Of a DNA stretch of 64,000 nt, positions 21,580 through 33,887 are shown piece after piece. Positions within the stretch are counted from its first letter, which is position 1; every line of letters begins with the position of its first letter. The position numbers and the translations under genes were made by a program. This DNA comes from Triticum aestivum (Eukaryota; Streptophyta; Magnoliopsida; Poales; Poaceae): assembly GCF_018294505.1 (NCBI RefSeq), contig NC_057796.1, positions 269,216,259 to 269,280,258 on the forward strand, in the 5' to 3' direction. The notes beneath the pieces are model-generated. The model was not told where the DNA came from. It saw only the letters and a list, made by a program, of their open reading frames with translations, and made no database searches.

Positions 21580-22392
21580 TTGAACAGTGGACACTACCAC
21601 GTCTTCACCACGAGCCTGTGCAAACGCGACCAGAAGCTGCACAAAAGGGCAGTGAACTCCGTTGAACCGGCGGTGCCCCGTTACTTACGCTGGTCTGAAC
21701 AACCTATTGTGTGGAGTCGAGAGGATCATCCACCTTGGGTTGATAATCCGGGTCATTCGGCATTGGTGGTGGCACCTCAGGTGGGAGGTTATAAGTTCAC
21801 CAAGGTACTCATGGATGGGGGGAGTAGTATCAGTATCCTTTATTATGAAATCTTCCGTCGTATGGGGTTAACAGATAAAAATCTTAAACCGTCCAACACG
21901 GTCTTCCATGGTGTGGTGCCTGGTAAATCGGCGTATCCAGTTGGTAAGATAGCTCTGGAGGTTGCTTTTGGAGATGAGCATGATTCAAGATCAGAGACAT
22001 TGACTTTTGAAGTGGTGAAAATCAAGAGCCCGTATCATGCCCTGTTTGGACGGCCGGCTTATGCAAAATTCATGGCAAGGCCCTGTTATGTTTATCTGCA
22101 GCTCAAGATGCCAGGTCACAAGGGAACCATCATAGTACACGGAAGCCGTAAGATCGCTTTGGAATGTGAAGAAGGTGATGCGGCTTACGCTGAGTCGGTT
22201 TGTGCAATAGAAGAGTTGAAGTTCTACAAGGACAATGTTGATGCGGCGGATATGTCTTCTTTGAAAAAGCCAACTACAGAGCATGATCCGGCCTTGAAGT
22301 TTAAATCGGTTGATGAAACTAAGCTGGTTGATTTTGTTCCTGGCGATTCATCCCAGCAGTTTAGCATCGGCGCTAAGTTGGATCCAAAATAG
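21580..22392 (+). pseudogene. Element 2 aspartic protease
   Basis: The protease domain has the active-site block VLMDGGSSISILY near 21805-21845, where D-G-G replaces the usual D-S/T-G, as in other Tat elements. SPYHALFGRPAYAKF follows near 22030. The ORF ends at a TAG (22390-22392) directly before the RT linker. In element 4 the matching ORF also ends with a TAG at the same place. The frame differs from gag, so a frameshift lies between 21157 and 21580. Confidence 0.85.
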
Positions 22393-24203
22393 GAAAGCGC
22401 GCTCATCGAGTTCATCCGTTAGGACCGTGACATCTTTGCGTGGAAACCTTCTGACATGCCAGGTGTACCGAGGGTACTCGCTAAGCACACTCTTAATATC
22501 GATCCCAAGTTTAAACCGGTCAAGCAATTTCTTCGCCGGTTTAATGAACAAAGACGCAAGGCCATTGGCGAGGAGGTAGCCAGGCTCTTGGCGGCTAGGT
22601 TCATCATTGAAGTATTTCATCCTGAGTGGTTGGCTAATCCGGTGCTAGTGCTTAAGAAAAACGGCACCTGGCGTATGTGTGTAGACTACACAGATTTGAA
22701 TAAGGCTTGTCCAGCAGATCCTTTTACCCTCCCTCGTATTGATCAAATCATTGATGCTACGGCGGGTTGTGAGCATTTAAGCTTTTTAGATGCATACTCC
22801 GGGTACCATCAGATCAAAATGGCAGTTAAGGACAGGAGAAGACAGCCTTTATAACTCCTTTTGGAGCCTTCTGCTATGTGTCTATGCCTTTTGGGCTCAA
22901 GAGTGCCCAGGCGACTTATCAGCGCTGTGTGCAGAATTGTCTTCATAATCAGATCGGCCGCAACGTTCATGCTTATGTGGATGATATTGTGGTGAAATCC
23001 AGGAAGGAGGAGACATTGATAGATGACTTGAAGGAGACCTTCGATAACCTCCGGGTTTATAAAATGATGCTTAATCTGACCAAGTGTGTTTTGGGTGTAC
23101 CAGCAGGCAAACTCTTGGGCTTTCTGGTATCTAACAGGGGCATTGAAGCTAATTCGAAGAAAATCAAGGCTATAACTTATTTGGCTAAACCGAAGTGTAT
23201 CAATGATGTTCAACGCTTGGCAGGCCAGATTGCAGCCTTGAGCCGGTTTATCAATCACCTTGGGGGGAAGGCAATCCCTTTATATCAGATGCCGAAGAAG
23301 ACGGATGACTTCGTCTGGAGTGACGCCGCCAATGAAGCGTTCAAGGACTTAAAGCGGCAGTTGGCCGAACCGCCGATCCTTGCTGCTCCGGTTGATAAAG
23401 AGCCCTTGTTGTTATATGTCGCCGCTAATGCCCGGGCTGTTAGCGTGGCTATTGTGGTGGAACGCAAGGACGCCGGAAACGAGTATCCGGTTCAACGGCC
23501 GGTTTATTATATCAGTGAAGTACTTATCGAGTCAAAGCAGAGGTACCCACATTGGCAGAAGCTGGTGTATGGAGTTTTCATGGCGAGCCGAAAGCTTAAG
23601 CAATATTTCCAGGGTCATCCCATCACTGTGGTCGGTTCTGCTCCTTTGGGAGATATAATCCAGAACAGGGAAGCAACTGGCCGGGTTTCCAAGTGGGCTA
23701 TTGAGCTTGGGCCTCATGGGTTAAAATATGTGCCTCGGACGACGGTCAAATCTCAGGCACTTGTGGACTTCATCAATGACTGGACAGAGTTACAGGCGCC
23801 AGAAGAGAAGCCGGATCACACTTATTGGAGTATTCATTTTGATGGGTCCAGGCAATTGGAGGGCTCGGGGGCTGGAGTCGTATTAACTTCCCCACGAGGT
23901 GATAAGTTTTGTTATGTTCTCCGTTTAATGTTCCCTTGCACTAACAATGCAGTTGAATATGAGGCTTTACTCCACGGTCTTCGGATGGTTAAGGAGATGA
24001 ATTTAAGCCGGGTTAAGTGCTTCGGTGACTCAGACCTGGTGGCTCAACAAGTGTCTGCTACTTGGGATACCAAGGACCCACGCATGGCAGCATATCGTCG
24101 AGAGGTGGACATTGTTGCAGGTCACTTTAAAGGTTATCAGGTCGATCATGTGGACCGGCAGAAGAATGAAGCGGCAGACGCTTTAAGCCGTTTGGGTTCC
24201 TAG
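22393..24203 (+). pseudogene. Element 2 reverse transcriptase, RNase H and archaeal-type RNase H
   Basis: RT motifs run in order: MPGVPRVL, LANPVLVLKKNGTWRMC, DYTDLNKACPADPFTLPRID, SFLDAYSGYHQIKM, then after a frameshift near 22850 MPFGLKSAQATYQR and the catalytic AYVDDIVVKSR. RNase H follows (LLLYVAANARAVSVAIVV). A second RNase H domain (SIHFDGSRQLEGSGAGVVL, NNAVEYEALLHGL, FGDSDLVAQQVS, NEAADALSR) comes next, the archaeal-type copy typical of Tat elements. TAG codons lie at 22420-22422 and at the end, 24201-24203. Catalytic residues that can be seen are conserved despite the frame damage. Confidence 0.92.
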
Positions 24204-24278
24204 CGTAAACCGGTTCCACCCGATGTCTTCCTAGATGTACTGCATAATCCGTCAGTCAAGCTCCCTACAGAGGAGGAT

Positions 24279-25590
24279 TTGGCTGTTCCTGATCCGGAGG
24301 CTCAGTTGGTGGCGGCTCTTCATGTTATCCTGGATTGGACGGTCCCATATTTGGCATATATGAACCGGGGCGAGTTACCAGAGGATGAAACGTTGGCGAA
24401 GCAGATAATCCGGCGATCCAAGTCCATGACTATTGTCAATGGTGAGTTACATCATTGCAGTGTAACAGGGGCGTTTCAGCATTGCGTGTCTCCTGAAGAA
24501 GGCCGTGAGATCCTGCGTGAGATCCACGAAGGGGATTGTGGTCATCACACCGGTTCAAAGTCACTGGTAGCTAAAGCTTTTCGTCATGGCTTCTATTGGC
24601 TGACGGCTCATGCTGATGCAGAAGACTTGGTGAAAAAGTGTGACGGTTGTCAGAATATTCACGCCGAGCTCATGTTCCAGCCCAGGAATTGAGGATGATT
24701 CCAATCACTTGGCCATTTGCAACTTGGGGGTTGGATATGGTTGGGCCCTTTAAGAGGTCCAAGGACAAGAAGACCCACCTTTTGGTGGCAGTTGATAAGT
24801 TCACTAAGTGGGTGGAGACAGATCCAGTCAGTAAGTGTGATGCGGCTATGGCGGTTCAATTCCTCAAGAAGGTGATTTTCCGGTTTGGCTTTCCACACAA
24901 CATTATAACTGATAATGGTACCAATCTGTCGAAAGGTGTTATGAAGGAGTTCTGTCAACGTGAGCACATCCGGCTTGACGTATCATCAGTGGCTCACCCC
25001 CAGTCTAATGGTCAAGCGGAGCGAGCCAATCAAGAGATATTGAGAGGCATAAAATCCCGGCTTATGGTTCCTTTGTAGCGGACGCCGGGTTGTTGGGTGG
25101 AAGAGTTACCTTCTGTGTTGTGGAGCATCAATACCACGCCCAACAGATCCACGGGTTACACGCCTTTTTTCATGGTTTATGGAGCGGAGGCGGTTCTCCC
25201 TAGTGCCATCCGTCATTACTCGCCTCATGTGGCGGCTTATGTCGAAGCTGATAATGAGAAGGCACAACAAGAAGCACTTGACCTATTAGATGAGGAGCGT
25301 GACATTGCAGCGGCTCGTTCGGCGATTTACCAGCAAGATCTGCGTCGCTATCACAGCCGCCGGGTTAGAACCAGAACTTTTCAAGAAGGCGATCTGGTGC
25401 TCCGACTCATCCAGGATCAGACTGATATGCACAAGTTATCCCCACATTGGGAAGGACCCTTTGTTATCAGCAAGAATCTGCATAACGGGTCATACTAGCT
25501 TATGGATGTTCGAGAGCACAAAGACTCACGCAAATCGGAGGAGGAGACCCACCGGCCGTGGAATATCGCTCATCTTCGGCCTTATTAAAC
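24279..25590 (+). pseudogene. Element 2 integrase
   Basis: The zinc-binding domain is at 24525-24660 (EGDCGHHTGSKSLVAKAFRH, then VKKCDGCQ). A frameshift near 24660 moves to the catalytic core: LDMVGPFKRSKDKK, DKFTKWVET, ITDNGTNLSKGVMKEF and NGQAERANQEILRGI give the D, D and E. A TAG at 25076-25078 interrupts it, and the frame then continues with ELPSVLWSINTTPNRSTG and a C-terminal EGDLVLRLIQ/WEGPFVISK domain up to a TAG near 25498. A few recognisable tail codons (RPWNIAHLRPY) follow to about 25590. No chromodomain is seen, as expected for this lineage. Confidence 0.9.
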
Positions 25591-27120
25591 TTGAGCTACA
25601 GGCTCTGCTTATGTACATAGTTATGACAATGTATATATTATGATCAATATAATAAACCGGAGCCTCAGCTAAAGCGGGGTATCTGTTGTTTTTCTTATAT
25701 CATGTGTGGTTACATGGGGGCTTCTATTCATAAAGCAGCGTCCGGTTTACCCCTTGATTCAGCTTATAAAGCTTTATATAAAAAAATCACTTGGGGGCTT
25801 GGTCGTACTCGAACCATAGCTACACCTCTTGATTGGCGCAAGGCCACCAGAAAAATCACTTGGGGGCTTGGTCGTATTCGAACCAATAGCTACACCTCTT
25901 GATCGGCGCAAGGCCACCAGAAAAATCACTTGGGGGCTTGGTCGTATTCGAACCAATAGCTACACCTCTTGATCGGCTCAAAGCCAAAAAGAAAATTACT
26001 TAGGGGCCAAAGAGAGTGTTGCAAAAGAACAACTCAAACACAGGCACCCACTGAGCACAGCTCAAAATATTGCTTGGGGATTCTTCGCTATCGCAATGAA
26101 CAAAGAATCTACACTTGTAATAGGCTATCAAGCCGCGGCTTGGAAGCCTGGTGTATACACCTAAAACCCCGGGTTAGCCTGCCTTTTTTAAGTAAGTCAC
26201 TCCGTCCAGGTAAACCTGGTATGACCCGCCAAACTTTGACAAGTCAATCTCATATGACCCTGAACTTGTCAAAGTTAAAACGACGATTGGTTAAAGATTG
26301 AGGTCCATCTTAAAAAGGCTTTGTAAAATGGTTTAACTCAGCGGCCTGGCAGCCCATGAAAAGCCTCGAATTTGGGGCCTGGCAGCCCGTGAAAAGCCTC
26401 GACTACAAGTTTTCATATGCTTTTATTTGCCAAGTTTTTTTCTCCTTTGATGAGATTTATGATGTTTTTGATAAACCGGCGTTCATTAACCCGGTTCGGC
26501 TTTCAACTACAAAGTTGTCAGTACATGATCATTTATAATCCGGAGTTTATTAACCCGGTCTGGTTTCGACTATAAGTCGCCAATATTGAATATGGATAAA
26601 CCGGTGTTTATCACAACCCGGTACGGTTTTATCATAAACCGGCACAGTATGAAAGGAGTTATCATTACTCAAGAATAGGGTTATTACCCTCACTACAAAA
26701 GTTGGTCAACCAACATTGCGATTCAAGGTCACAGGTATCATTTATTTTCATATTTGATTGTCTTTTTACAGCCTTGGTTATAAACCCTGGCTATATTCTG
26801 GGCATCATGACCCATCCGGTGGTAAACCGCCAGGACACTTTCAAACTTTCTGTATGCGAGAGCAGCTACGGATTATGAATGTCATATATCTTAAGCATGG
26901 CGAATTAACGAGTATCAGGCAATGTAAATATGCACGAAGGCATAACAGACCAAGTGTTTGAACTAGCCTATTACAAGGTGTTTCAGTGCCCAAAAGAATA
27001 ATTGTTTTTCAGCAAGTATTGCGGTTCGCAGAAGGCTAACCCGGCCTCCGGATCATGATTCGTCACCAGGTTGACTGGACGGCTGCGGATCATCTTGCAC
27101 CGGTTCATCTTCCTCATCTC
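25591..27120. other. Element 2 3' non-coding region with 70-bp repeats
   Basis: No gene is supported on either strand. At 25791-25985 three tandem copies of a ~70-bp unit start near 25791, 25860 and 25930, each beginning ttgggggcttggtcgtat/c and holding tagctacacctcttgat. Elsewhere short pieces such as aaaccgg and ttaacccgg recur often, as is typical of this family's spacer. It lies between the convergent ends of integrase and the antisense ORF, so it probably holds both 3' ends. Confidence 0.6.
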
Positions 27121-27124
27121 TACC

Positions 27125-30100
27125 CAGCGGCTGGAAGTCAATAGTTGTCCAGTTGATCCCAGTTAGGGCTTGGAACATAGCTTCGTCGCTTATAAGGGTG
27201 GACGGTTCAATGTGAGGGGCATAGGCGTGCTTATGAATTGGCGGGATCGGATTTTGAGCCTCAGGAGTTGGTGCAGCAACCCGTTTGTTGTTGACGTCAT
27301 AACTTGCCTGTTAATGTGAAAGATCAGCTTCTTCAGCCAATTGGCAAGACAGTGGACGTACTTCCCGGTTTATGGCTCGGAGGTCATCATTGCCAAATTC
27401 TGATCCATCTTCTTTTAAGCTCGGATAACCTTTACCCACATCCACCGGATCAAGATCAGGCACCCACGCTTTTGCCCGGGTTAGCGCGGTCAGAGCATCG
27501 GCCCTTGCAGCTGATCTTTTTAGCTCTTCTACCCGGGCAGGCAGCATTGACAACCTTTCTAAGGTCTCCTTGATAAGAGTGGGGGCGGCTTGTTGTGAGA
27601 AGCATTGCAGATGATCCGTTGCGCGCCGGTATATAACTGCTCTATAAGAGTATAGGCATCCTTCAGCTTCTTGTGTACGTCAGAGCCCAGATGACTAATG
27701 CGAGTTCCTGCATCATTACAAACATGAGTAAACCAACAATGAATGGGATGATATGTTGAAAACTTAAAGCCAGGATATTTACCAAACACAGCAGCAGTCA
27801 TGGCATGTATTCGCCGCTTTACACCAGTCAGCTCGTCTACCACCGGTTTAAGAGCTGCTTCAGCATCCTCGGCTCTTTTTTGCAATGCGGATTTTTCTAT
27901 GGCCCAATCCGCCCGCTCCTTATTGAAACCCTCCTTCAGCTTCTCCATGGCGGCTAAGGCACTGGTCAGCTCATCTTTTGCTTTGGAGGTTTCTGATTGC
28001 TGGGACTTGATGTTTTCTTGCAGATCAGCGGTTTTAGCCTCCTTTTTGCTCAGCTTAGCCCATAAGAGAAAGACATATCATGACTTGGTACTACATATTT
28101 GAAGTACCAAGCACATAACAAGTTATGCACCTGATACTTGGCGGGTAATACCTATTTGCTTATTATCAGAAATTTCTACAAGTCCCAAACACAATACAAG
28201 TATTATTCTTGGCACTTGGGGGCTAATGTATGATTGTTCAAAGTAACATTATGGATTTTCTTCTAAAGTCCCGGTTTACCTTGAAAAGATAAACCGGCCC
28301 TTGGGGACTACACCAGCGAAAGATACGATATTACAATTCTGAGATACCGGTTCATCTTGAAACGATAACCCGGTCCTCGGAGGCTAAGCATGCAAAGTTG
28401 AGATATTACAAAGTCCTTTAGATTGATATCATAAACCGCCACTTGAGGGCTACTGGAGTTGATATTATGAAATTGGATTTAAGAGAGAAACAGTTATGCA
28501 GAGTTAAGAACTAGTTACCTCATATTACTCTTTCATCAAGTTTACTAAGCCGGCTTCATAGTTTACAGATGGTTCAAGAAGCCAGAGTGAATGTCTTGGG
28601 CGTTGAGATGGGCGTAGCTTGACAAGTCTGTGTTCCACTTGCCTTTTCCCACAGCAGAAAATTCATCCTTGGCACTATGCTTGGATAAAGCGACAGGATT
28701 GCCACGAGCTGTATGGCCAAAGCCAGTAATCATGATGTCATCTTCCTTGTCACCAGCAGCTTTCACTGGAGTTGATGGCTTATCAGTAGCTTTAGCTGGA
28801 CTTGCCAGTTTATCAGTGTCTCGGAACGGGCTTGTCGGTTTATTGGACTGGCTTGATGGAGCAACTTCTACTTGTTCAACAAAAAAAATCATGGTCTTGA
28901 GGGGGCGGATCATCAAGCAGAACGTCAGCATTGGTCTCTACCGGATCTGGGGTTTTCTCCGGTTCAATAACCACATTTTCATTTGACGGTTTATTTAACC
29001 GAGACTTCTTGCTGGGTCTTGGCTTGGCACTGAGAAGAACAAATGTAAAGGTCAATACATTGTGTAAAACATAAGGCATTGAAAATAAATTTAAAGGTAT
29101 GACTCACCCAGGAACTGTCTTGAGGGGTGGAAGTTGTGTGGCCGATGACTCGCCAGGGGATGAGTGAAGCATGCCCTAATAATTTGAATCAGACGGATTA
29201 AGAGGCTGACGGAAACAACCCGCCTTGGGGCAAGAAGTGTCAGGAATATAAGAGACCTCTGATTGACGTTTCCGGACTGGAGTGTTCGGTAAACCGGCTG
29301 AGGTGACTACCTGGCCGCTGTGCCGGGTTGTGCGGCGAGCTTCGTGTTTCTATTTCTTCAAAAGAAAGTTTGGATCCAAGTGAGCTAGGGGGTGAGAAGA
29401 TCTTATTTTCTGGTTTGCTTGACGGATTTTTTGTGTTGGCAGGGGATCTGAACCGGAGGAAAGGATAATTACCTCTACATCAACAGCTTGGCTGCCTTCG
29501 GCGTCGTCCTGATAATGGTCATTGTTAATGAGGTGTATGAAAAATGAACCAAGAGAGTCAAGTTCTACCTCTGAGTCTAGATTAGCCAAATCGGCATCAG
29601 CATTTGGTTCGGAAGACGCAGTGGTCCTCTTCTTGGCAGGTTTTTTAACAACCTTGGTCTTGGGACGAGGCGTCTTGGCCGGTTTATCCTGTGGCTTCTT
29701 CTTCCAGAACGGATCATCACCCTCGCAAAGATGGACAAAACTTTAAGAGAATATTTCAAAGGAGCAAGTTAAAACAAAAAGAGTTGTGATTCTTACGGTT
29801 GGCGGTTTATTGGAAACACGGAAAGGACTTAACCCGGTCTGGCTACAGACAGCTTCTGATTCATTTAGAATTTTCTTGACAGACTCAGTAACTTCAGCCT
29901 CTGTTAGCTGAATATCAACATGTCGCTGAGGATCTTTCAAACTCCCTTTATACCCACACATCAAACCGGGGTGCCGGCTTAAGGGAAGAATGCTCCAGGT
30001 TATCCAACAGTGAGCAAAATAACCACATGTTAAACCGTTCGCCATAAAGGCTCTGAGCTTTGACAATTGTGGAGCGTAGTTGGACCTTTCCTTTGAAGTT

Positions 30101-31445
30101 AACCTCTTAGGAAAGGGATGTGTACTGCTAAGACGGTGAGCACGGTAACCCGGCAAAGGATTTTCATCAGTTGGAGATGTGTCTTTGCAATAAAACCAAG
30201 TCTGATTCCAGTCCTTGGGGTGACTGTGAAGCTTGGCATGAGGGAAGCTGACATCTTTCCTCGTTTGAATCGCCATTCCACCAAGCTCAGTGTTGGGTCC
30301 GTCTGTGAACTCTGTGCGACGGTTTAAGTAGAAGAAATCCCTAAACAGCTCAATTGTGGGCTCCTCTTGAAGATAAGCCTCACAAAATACTTGAAAATGG
30401 CAAACATTGGACACAGAGTTTGGGCCAATGTCCTGAGGGTGGAGTTGGAAGCTAGCAAGTACATCACAGAAGAACTTTGAACCGGGAGGGCTAAACCCTC
30501 GGCTCAGGTGATCAACAAACATGATTACTTCTCCGTCCTTGGGCTCAGGAGGATTTTCTGGACCGGGACCCTCCACTGGATAACTTCTTTCTTCGCTAAA
30601 GCGCCGGTTGCAACACATCCTTTTAGTTGCGATTCCGTAACACGGGAAGGAACCCAGTTACATTCATAAACTTGTGTGGCCATTTCAATGGAAAGCTGAA
30701 ACATGGTTATTGCCGGTTTAAGAATTATGACGGACAAATATAAAGCGGTGCAAGATCACAAGCAGAAACAAAGGCATATACACATTGGTAAACCGGAGTT
30801 TGACATTTGTCAAACCGGAGTCTGATATTGGAGGAGTTACAAAGAAAAATGCCTTGGCGGTTTAAGAGGGGACTAATGGTACCCACCGGATTATCATTTT
30901 CTACAAAAATAAACCGCCACTATTGGAATGAAAGGTAAGGATCTAAAGTAACTAAGCAAGGGGAAAACAGTTTTCACAGACTGGTATGATAAATTCAGAT
31001 CTGCGGCATGTCAGAAAATCAAAATATACTTAGACCTAAAATACATGTGTTTCTACAGTTCATCAGATTCAGATGGTATTCTTTCTATACAAAGGGGATG
31101 CTATAATGAGGAAAAAGGGGATTATGGTTACGGCCGCACAAGAAATATCAGATCTAAACAAGCCATTTATGATACTAAGAAGAATAGGGAAGAACGGCGC
31201 CGAAGCTTCAATGAACTCTGATGAACACTGAAACCCTAAAGTTGGATCCAGAGTAAAGAAAAGGAGAAACTTACCGATGCTGATGGAACAGTGGAGGAGC
31301 GCCGCGTTTCTCTGGTACCATCAGGTTGATGCAGCGGCCGTTGTTGAAGCAGATGCGAAGGTCGACGGCGGCGGCAGAGCTCGAACGTTCGATCGGCGCG
31401 AGGAAGAGGATGATGTGAAGAGGCACGAAGGGGAAAAAGATAAAA
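27125..31445 (-). pseudogene. Element 2 antisense multi-exon ORF (gypsy-type transposon domain)
   Basis: This is a long spliced gene on the strand opposite to gag-pol. A TATA-like TTTATAAATAAGG near 31456-31468 precedes a non-coding first exon ending at 31275 with a good donor (CG|GTAAGT). The acceptor is near 30696 (TTTCAG), and the ATG at 30683 opens MATQVYECNWVPSRVTESQL. After one frameshift near 30570 the main exon gives FVDHLSRGFSPPGSKFF and FRDFFYLNRRTEFTDGP, a block I recognise as the putative gypsy-type transposon domain. It ends at a donor near 29797. Later exons (29721, 28931, 27948 and 27553 leftwards) encode lysine-rich and coiled-coil segments such as KLKEGFNKERADWAIEKSAL and an acidic tail. 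Exon joins beyond the first are approximate. Function unknown. Confidence 0.72.
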
Positions 31446-31733
31446 TGACCCTTGGCCTTATTTATAAAGTGAATGGATAAGTGACAGGCGCGAGAATCGA
31501 GGAGCCCAAAATTTGGATACGTGACAAAGCTGTCGCCTCGATTGTCGGAGGCTCATTAATGAAGGTGAGATATATGCAATCTTTAATAATAGGTGACGTG
31601 ATGGCGGTTTATCATGGTCCTGGAAGATGACGTCATGGCGGTTTACAAGATTTACGCGAAGGCAATGAAAGAAGAATTTTTCTCAAGTGTTGAAGATTGA
31701 CATGAACCAGTTCAAATCAATCTAGGGCCTAAT

Positions 31734-32257
31734 GTTGGGGATATTACTACTGGGTGTAAACCGTCTAGGAGAGGCCGGGTTATCCCCATGACGAGTTATT
31801 ATCTTTGAAGCCCATGAAGACAAAGACGGTGGCGCTTTATGAAGGCCCAGGGCCCAAAGGCGGATTAAGGCCTGTAGACATAAACCGACATTGATATGTA
31901 ACTTGTGTTCTAAGATAGGAAGAGTAGAGACCGGGTCGGACACGTTTATGAGCCACCCTCGGGATCCTGTGAACCGACGTGCATCAACCCATGTATATAA
32001 GGGGACGACCCGGCGGCGGTTTAGGGACAACAAACAACAACTCGAGAACCAGGCATAGCGGATTCGCTCCCTGGTCATCGAAACCCTAGCAATTTCACAA
32101 CAACTGGATCGTATGCTTTTACCTAAAATGCAAGGGGCCGAACCAGTATAAACTCCCTATGTCCTTTGTCTGCTTTAACCCCTTTAAGCTAACCCGTCGC
32201 GATGGCTCCACGACTAAGTCCTTTCCCTAGGACATCTGCCGTGACAAAACCACGACA
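31734..32257 (+). repeat. Element 2 3' LTR
   Basis: It is 524 bp with the same ends as the 5' LTR, diverged by about thirty positions, with the densest changes around the stretch 32070-32130. It is followed by CCTCC and resumption of CACTA-1. Confidence 0.95.
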
Positions 32258-32871
32258 CCTCCCGATGAACAGGACCCCGTTTCGACCGTGGCCGGTCGAA
32301 CACAAGGCCGTTACCTTCGTTCTGCGGTACGCCAGGCCTCGTTTCCATCGGCTGTGCCGTCCAAGCCGGTTGGCTCCCGATGAACAGCACGCGTTCCGTT
32401 GCCTCCCGATGAACACGACGCATTCCATTGCCTCCCCATGAACACGACGACAATGCAGTTTCTCCGTTCCGACCCAGCCATGTACACGAGCCCTGGCCGT
32501 ACGTATGCGCGAGTAGGCGTTCGAGACCCGGCCCGTATGTACGTACGTGGTCGTATTTACTTTCTTGCACCCTGGCCGATGTACGTACGTGTACATGCTA
32601 CGTGCGCGCCTCTACTACGACACGTGCGCGCCTCTACTATGACCCGTGCACGCCTCTACATCGACCAGTATGTACATACATGTTCGCGACCAGAATGACA
32701 ACACTATGTACGCTTTGACCAGGTGGCTCCTGACTGTCAGGCAGTTCCTTCCGTGCGAAGATGTAGTTGGTGGGTCCCAGCAGTCAGGGGGCGAATCATT
32801 TTTTTGCCCGTAATATGGACGCACTTCCTTGCGTGCGAAGATATAGCTGGTTGGTCCCAACACTCAGGGGG
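32258..32871 (+). mobile_element. CACTA-1 transposon, continuation
   Basis: CACTA-1 resumes with the same kind of sequence that is left at 18573 (cctcccgatgaacaggac, cgttctgcggtacgccagg). It then gives blocks shared in order with CACTA-2 at 59330-60120: ccgatgaacacgacgcatt repeats, the block with gtacgtatgcgcgagtaggc, several cgcgcctctactacgac units, and ttccttgcgtgcgaag with ggtgggtccca. It stops at 32871 where the Sabrina-like LTR is inserted. There is no coding sequence. Confidence 0.85.
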
Positions 32872-33887
32872 TGCTACCAATTGAGCATGTGTTGGTTTTC
32901 CCTTGAACAGGAAAGGGTGATGCAGCAAAGTAGCGTAAGTATTTCCCTCAGTTTTTGAGAACCAAGGTATCAATCTAGTAGGAGGCCACACGCAAGTCCC
33001 TCATACCTACACAAACAAATAAGAACCTTGCAACCAACACGATAAAGGGGTTGTCAATCCCTTCACGGCCACTTGCAAAAGTGAGATCTGATAGAGATGA
33101 TAAGATAGTATTTTTGGTATTTTTATGATAAATATTAAAAGTAAAGAAAGCAAAATAAATGGCAAAAGAAATAGCTTGTTGACGGGATATTAATATGATG
33201 GAGAATAGACCCGGGGGCCATAGGTTTCACTAGTGGCTTCTCTCAAGATAGCATAAGTATTACGGTGGGTGAACAAATTACTGTCGAGAAATTGGTAGAA
33301 AAGTGCATAATTATGAGAATATCTAGGCATGATCATGTATATAGGCATCACGTCCGTGACAAGTAGATCGAATCCTGCCTGCATCTACTACTATTACTCC
33401 ACACATCGACCGCTATCCAGCATGCATCTAGAGTATTAAGTTCATAAGAACATAGTAACGCATTAGGTATATATAGGAGGAAGAAGTAGGTCGGTTTCGG
33501 GGTACGTAGGTATATATAGGAGGAAGAAGTAGGTCGGTGGAGCCACGAGGGGCCCACGAGGGTGGAGGGCGCGCCTAGGGGGTAGGCGCACCCCCCTGCC
33601 TCGTGGCCTCCTCGTTTATTGCTTGACGTCCACTCCAAGTCCTCTGGATCACGTTTGTTCCAAAAATCACGCTCCCGAAGGTTTCATTCTGTTTGGACTC
33701 CGTTTGATATTCTTTTTCTGCGAAACACTGAAATAGGCAAAAAACAACAATTTGCACTAGGCCTTGGGTTAATAGGTTAGTCCCAAAAATAATATAAAAG
33801 TGTATAATAAAGCCCATTAAACATCCAAAACAGAATATATAATAGCATGGAGCAATCAAAAATTATAGATACGTTGGAGACGTATCA
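32872..33887 (-). repeat. Sabrina-like LTR (3' LTR), internally rearranged
   Basis: It reads TGATACGTCTCC at its start and ...TGGTAGCA at its end on the minus strand; it is 1016 bp, which from memory is shorter than usual for the family. A block aggtatatataggaggaaga is present twice, at 33465 and 33508, so the TATATATA core promoter is duplicated. The sequence to the left of the first copy jumps directly from the distal LTR, consistent with an internal deletion. Confidence 0.8.

Larger units (their letters stand above)
18574..32257 (+). mobile_element. Element 2: Tat-type Ty3/Gypsy retrotransposon, full length
   Basis: The element is 13,684 bp with LTRs at 18574-19098 and 31734-32257, TG...CA ends and a CCTCC duplication. 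Sense order is gag, protease, RT, RNase H, a second RNase H, then integrase, followed by 6 kb of 3' sequence holding a long spliced antisense ORF. The second RNase H and the antisense ORF are hallmarks of the Tat lineage. About thirty differences between the 524-bp LTRs (about 6%, by eye) make it one of the older elements here. Pol has several frameshifts and at least five in-frame TAG codons, so it is dead. It sits inside CACTA-1. Confidence 0.94.

Noticed and set aside
26695..26710. A cactacaaaag string inside element 2 that looks like a CACTA end
   Set aside because: It lacks the following TGACA subterminal motifs and there is no break in the element 2 spacer sequence. Chance match.
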